This document shows positions 15,614 to 18,601 of a stretch of 18,601 nucleotides of DNA, in pieces. The stretch comes from JAFTYR01 sp964571375. GTDB lineage: Bacteria; Pseudomonadota; Gammaproteobacteria; Burkholderiales; Burkholderiaceae_F. Each line of letters begins with the position of its first letter. The first letter of the stretch is position 1. A model generated the notes under the pieces. That model made no database searches. It saw only the letters and a program-made list of their open reading frames with translations, and was not told where the DNA came from. The position numbers were made by a program, and so were the translations under genes. The DNA lies in the NCBI GenBank assembly GCA_964571375.1, contig CAZNBL010000024.1, positions 1-18,601 of the forward strand. Reading direction: 5' to 3'.

Positions 15614-16504
15614 ATGCTCAGACAATCGATGTGGGCACTGGCTGCCGCGGCTTCTTTTTCAACCATGGCAGCCTTCGTCAAGTTCTGCAATAACCTGTAC
15701 GGACCTCTCGAACTGGTGTTCTACCGGTCGGTTTTTACCGTCGCCACCATTCTCGTCATTGTCTGGGCCAACGGTTACTCGCTGAAAACCAAAGAAATCG
15801 GCGGACACTTAAAACGCGATATTCTCGGTGCGACAAGCGTCACCATCTGGTTCTTTACGCTCGGTGAACTGCCGCTCGGCACCAATATCACGCTCACCTA
15901 TACGACTTCGCTCTTTCTGGCGGTCAATTTCATCATTCTGGCGCTGCTGCGCCGCACTTCGATCCCCTGGGGAGCGATCTGTGCAATTTTGATCGGCTTT
16001 ACCGGGATCGTCACTGTCGTACAGCCGTCGTTTGCCGCAGGTCAGGAAATTCCGGCGCTGCTCTGTCTGAGTGTGGCGCTTCTCGACCTCTTCACCTACT
16101 GGACGGTCCGCAAGCTCGGTCAGGCAGGAGAGCCCTCCTGGCGCATCGTTTTCTATTTCGCACTCTTTTGCACCGTCGCCTCTTTTATCGGCGTCAATGT
16201 CTTTGAAGGCGGCTTCCACGCACCGACGCTACTGAGCGGACTCTGCGTGCTCGGTATGGGTGCTTTTGCCACGCTCGGCATGCTGACAAGCACCCGCGCC
16301 TGGGTCGGCGGCAATATGCTGCTTGTCTCCTGCCTCGGTTTCTCCGCAATTCCCTTCTCGGAACTCATCGGTATTTTCTTCTTCGGTCACGAACCGAGCC
16401 TCGTCACGCTCACCGGCATGCTCTTCATTATCGTAGCCGGCATGACCGCTACGATCTTCACAAAGCGCGAGGAAGAGCTTATGGACGCCAACGAGAAGAA
16501 ATAG
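15614..16504 (+). CDS. DMT-superfamily transporter with two EamA domains
   Basis: An inner-membrane carrier of the drug/metabolite transporter superfamily; substrates range from amino acids and nucleotides to other metabolites, and this one's is unknown. The 296-residue protein has about ten hydrophobic segments arranged as two five-helix EamA repeats (about 5-138 and 147-282). The FYRSV motif (36-40) at the start of the second helix is typical of the family. It ends in a charged cytosolic tail (KREEELMDANEKK). The start lies 17 bases after the heptosyltransferase stop, so the two form a probable operon; the ribosome-binding site is weak. The pairing might hint at an envelope-related substrate, but that is only context. 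A terminator follows. Confidence 0.88.
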   Translation: MLRQSMWALAAAASFSTMAAFVKFCNNLYGPLELVFYRSVFTVATILVIVWANGYSLKTKEIGGHLKRDILGATSVTIWFFTLGELPLGTNITLTYTTSLFLAVNFIILALLRRTSIPWGAICAILIGFTGIVTVVQPSFAAGQEIPALLCLSVALLDLFTYWTVRKLGQAGEPSWRIVFYFALFCTVASFIGVNVFEGGFHAPTLLSGLCVLGMGAFATLGMLTSTRAWVGGNMLLVSCLGFSAIPFSELIGIFFFGHEPSLVTLTGMLFIIVAGMTATIFTKREEELMDANEKK

Positions 16505-16527
16505 GCATCAACCCCTTACCAATACAA

Positions 16528-16560
16528 AAAAGACGCTCCGAGGAGCGTCTTTTGCGTTTT
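16528..16560. terminator. Bidirectional terminator between the EamA gene and the YidE-like gene
   Basis: aaaagacgctc (16528-16538) pairs with gagcgtctttt (16543-16553) around a 4-base loop, with a further T run to 16560 on the plus strand and a six-T run on the minus strand. The minus-strand gene's stop codon overlaps the end of this element. Confidence 0.92.
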
Positions 16561-18239
16561 TAGGAGATAAACGGCCACATCACGAGCAGAACCACCTGGC
16601 CGGAGAGAATTCTCAGGAACATCGCAAGCGGATAAACCGTCGAATAAGCAATTGCCGAAGAACTTCTTTCCGAGAGGCTGTTTGCGTAGGCAAGTGTCGG
16701 AGGATCGGTAGTGGCCCCCGCAATCATGCCGACGATCGAGTGGTAATTCATCTTACAGACGATTCTGGCCACGCAGCCGGTAATCAGAATCGGAATCACG
16801 GTGATGAAGATGCCGAGGAACGCATACGTCAGGCCGTTGCCGTCAAAGAGCGCGGCGAAGAACTGATCGCCCGCGCCGAGCCCCACACTCGCCAAGAAAA
16901 GTGCGATACCGAGTTCGCGCAGCATCAGATTGGCCGAGTGCGTCGTATATGTCACCAGATGGAATCTCGGACCGATGTAACCCAAAAGAATCGCAACGAT
17001 AAGAGGACCGCCCGCCAAGCCGAGCTTTAACGGTACGGGCATACCGGGAACCGCGATCGGCAGACAGCCGAAAAAGATACCGACGGCAATACCGAGGAAG
17101 ATCGAAATAATGTTCGGATAGTCGAGTTTTCTTTCTTCGTTACCGAGCTTGTCGGCCAAGCGCGCAATGGCCCTCTTCGGACCCACGCAGTAAACCTGGT
17201 CGCCGAGCTGCAGACGCAGTCTCTGATACGGGAACAAGGTCATACCGGCTCGGAATACGCGGGTAATGTTCACGCCTTCCGACTGACTCAAATGCAGGTG
17301 TCTGAGCGACATACCGTTAACTTCGGCACGCGTGACACGGATGGTGCGTGAAGTCACCGGAGAGCTTTCGGTTGCAAGATCGAGTTCCTTGTTTTCTTTA
17401 CCGCAGAAAGCAACGATCGCGTCTTTGTTTTCTTCAGAAGCAACGATACGCACTGTATCGCCGTGGTGCACTGCAGTATCCGAGCGCGGGCTCGTGATTT
17501 CGCCGTTATGGCGGACTCGCGAACAGATAAAGGGGCGGTTGATGAAGTCTCTGATCTGACGGATGGTTCGGCCGTCGAGCGCAGGATTGGTAATGTCCAC
17601 ATGGAAGAAGATCGGCGCACCGCTGTGCTCTTTTTCTTCCTGATCCCAGGCACGGTCTTCTTCGGCAATGCTGACGCGGAAAACCAGACGGATCACGATA
17701 GCCGTTGCAATGATGCCGACCACGGCAAAGGGATATGCACAGGCGTATGCAATCGCAATATTTTCACCTTCGTAGCCGAGAGTGGCGAGCGCTTCCTGCG
17801 TTGCACCGAGCCCCGGAGTATTGGTAACCGCACCGAAGTAGACGCCGAGCATCTGAGCCAAAGGAATTTCTTCGCCGAGCAGGAAATAAAGGCCGACGGT
17901 TACCGCCAGACTCAGCACTACGGCAAGCATCATCAGGAGATTTAACTGAACGCCGCCGCTCTTAAACGACGAGAAAAAGGACGGACCGACCTGAAGACCG
18001 ATAAAGAAGACAAACAGAATCAGACCGAAGTCCTTCATGAATGTCATGACGGTCGGATTGACCTGAAAACCGAAGTGGCTTGCCACCAACCCGGCAAACA
18101 AAACCAAAGTCACTCCGAGAGAGATACCGAACACCTTAATTTTGCCGAGCGTCATCCCGATCGTAATGACCAGGGCGTAGACAAAAATAATGTGGCTGAT
18201 TGAATCCGGATCACTCAGCAGTGAATAAAGCCATTGCAT
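16560..18239 (-). CDS. yidE: YidE/AspT-family putative transporter (aspartate:alanine exchanger-like)
   Basis: An inner-membrane protein of the AspT/YidE/YbjL family; AspT exchanges aspartate for alanine, but YidE has no settled substrate. The 559 residues match YidE (about 553). Two homologous membrane halves carry the repeat signatures GAVTNTPGLGATQEA (136-150) and GATTDPPTLAYAN (508-520), plus GLILFVFFIGLQVGP (72-86) and ELGIALFLASVGLGAG (442-457). Between them lie two TrkA-C (RCK_C) regulatory domains, about 205-290 and 297-375. The ATG at 18239 is chosen because it gives the family's N terminus. The frame stays open upstream, and an ATG at 18329 with AGGG 9 bases before it would add 30 residues. 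It is a single gene behind a leader region and converges with the EamA gene. Confidence 0.88.
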   Translation of the reverse strand: MQWLYSLLSDPDSISHIIFVYALVITIGMTLGKIKVFGISLGVTLVLFAGLVASHFGFQVNPTVMTFMKDFGLILFVFFIGLQVGPSFFSSFKSGGVQLNLLMMLAVVLSLAVTVGLYFLLGEEIPLAQMLGVYFGAVTNTPGLGATQEALATLGYEGENIAIAYACAYPFAVVGIIATAIVIRLVFRVSIAEEDRAWDQEEKEHSGAPIFFHVDITNPALDGRTIRQIRDFINRPFICSRVRHNGEITSPRSDTAVHHGDTVRIVASEENKDAIVAFCGKENKELDLATESSPVTSRTIRVTRAEVNGMSLRHLHLSQSEGVNITRVFRAGMTLFPYQRLRLQLGDQVYCVGPKRAIARLADKLGNEERKLDYPNIISIFLGIAVGIFFGCLPIAVPGMPVPLKLGLAGGPLIVAILLGYIGPRFHLVTYTTHSANLMLRELGIALFLASVGLGAGDQFFAALFDGNGLTYAFLGIFITVIPILITGCVARIVCKMNYHSIVGMIAGATTDPPTLAYANSLSERSSSAIAYSTVYPLAMFLRILSGQVVLLVMWPFIS

Positions 18240-18493
18240 AAATAACTCAGCGTAAATTCCATTAAAACCGTCAGCGTATTTTGAAGGGGATTCAGCCGGC
18301 TTGCCATAGAGGAATGGGAGCAGATGCATCACGACTAACCCTGACAACAATCAAGAGGTTAACGTGTATACGGCGCTTTCTGCCGCAGCATGCTGTCAGA
18401 AACAGAATCCCGAAGACGGGGTGAACGGAAATATTACGCCCGACGTGAAATACGTCACAGACGGCAATTTACAAAACAAGTATGCGGGAAACG
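18240..18493 (-). promoter_or_regulatory. Leader and promoter region of the YidE-like gene
   Basis: A stretch of about 250 bases without a confident gene. On the minus strand a -10-like TAATAT (18436-18431) pairs with GTGACG (18458-18453) at 16-bp spacing, giving a transcript start near 18425 and a leader of about 185 bases (about 95 if translation starts at 18329). The leader contains a perfect 10-base palindrome cagcatgctg (18386-18395) flanked by tttctg (18377-18382) and cagaaa (18397-18402), which can fold into one hairpin. Confidence 0.45.
18444..18459. promoter_or_regulatory. CRP-like palindrome overlapping the YidE-like gene's -35
   Basis: CGTGA-aatacg-TCACA matches the CRP consensus TGTGA-N6-TCACA at 9 of 10 informative positions. 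It overlaps the predicted -35 hexamer, where binding would repress the promoter as drawn or activate a slightly shifted one. Whether this organism has a CRP that reads this site is unknown. Confidence 0.45.
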
Positions 18494-18494
18494 C

Positions 18495-18520
18495 AAAAAG
18501 GCTTCGAAAGAAGCTTTTTC
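18495..18520 (-). terminator. Terminator downstream of tRNA-Glu
   Basis: aaaaaggcttc (18495-18505) pairs with gaagcttttt (18510-18519) around a GAAA loop, with one bulged G. On the minus strand it ends in a T run and lies 28 bases after the tRNA CCA end, so it should end the tRNA transcript. The minus-strand promoter of the next gene follows. Confidence 0.8.
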
Positions 18521-18547
18521 AACAACTGCGGGGAAGATAAGAAAGAG

Positions 18548-18601
18548 TGGCGACGCTACGGGGATTCGAACCCCGGTACCGACCGTGAAAGGGTCGTGTC
18601 C
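18548..18601 (-). tRNA. tRNA-Glu (anticodon UUC), 5' part outside the window
   Basis: Read on the minus strand, the sequence contains the anticodon stem cgacc/ggtcg around the loop ctttcac, giving anticodon TTC (complement of 18587-18589). Next come a T arm, cgggg-ttcgaat-ccccg, the 3' acceptor strand tagcgtc, discriminator G at 18551 and an encoded CCA (18550-18548). The region around the anticodon closely resembles E. coli tRNA-Glu. The D arm and the 5' acceptor strand lie beyond base 18601. Confidence 0.93.

Noticed and set aside
1..18601. Mobile elements, CRISPR arrays, toxin-antitoxin or phage-defence genes
   Set aside because: No transposase, integrase, long direct or terminal repeat, spacer-repeat pattern or short paired gene is visible. 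The tRNA at the right edge shows no attachment-site duplication within the window.

Overview
The window looks like a chromosomal, housekeeping-type segment of a betaproteobacterium. The best guess is an anaerobic or microaerophilic gut member of Burkholderiales (Sutterellaceae-like); this is inferred from protein character, not from a database search. Pointers are the complete tripartite tricarboxylate (TTT/Bug) transporter, a GlnRS with the N-terminal linker I associate with betaproteobacteria, an FNR regulator beside oxygen-independent hemN, and an LPS assembly set (galE, msbA, a WaaF-like transferase). Base composition and codon use look even throughout. I see no insertion sequence, phage gene, CRISPR array or toxin-antitoxin pair.

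Layout. 1-1204: the tail of an upstream gene, a terminator, then galE (+). 1243-5432: alaS and hemN, both on the minus strand with a terminator between them. 5433-5576: a divergent hemN/fnr control region with two FNR-type sites. 5577-6305: fnr (+). 6306-6533: a gene-free stretch with three stem-loops and a probable promoter. 6534-9585: a TTT operon in the order binding protein, small membrane subunit, large membrane subunit. 9656-10513: a patatin-like hydrolase (-). 10629-12692: glnS (+) with an internal insertion of about 96 residues. 12763-14559: msbA (-). 14655-16504: a family 9 heptosyltransferase-like gene followed by a DMT (EamA) transporter (+). 16560-18239: a YidE/AspT-type transporter (-) with a long leader. 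18548-18601: a tRNA-Glu(UUC) on the minus strand, cut by the window edge.

How the genes fit together. FNR, an iron-sulfur oxygen sensor, probably controls hemN, the anaerobic step of haem synthesis, and perhaps its own gene. The TTT operon and the YidE-like carrier suggest a lifestyle based on organic acids or amino acids. galE, msbA and the heptosyltransferase supply and export lipopolysaccharide parts. All four convergent gene pairs share a single A/T-flanked hairpin that can terminate transcription from both sides.

No clearly new multi-gene system is visible. The most unusual item is the GlnRS insertion. Next come the FNR-site arrangement, the stem-loop cluster after fnr, and the structured leader upstream of the YidE-like gene.
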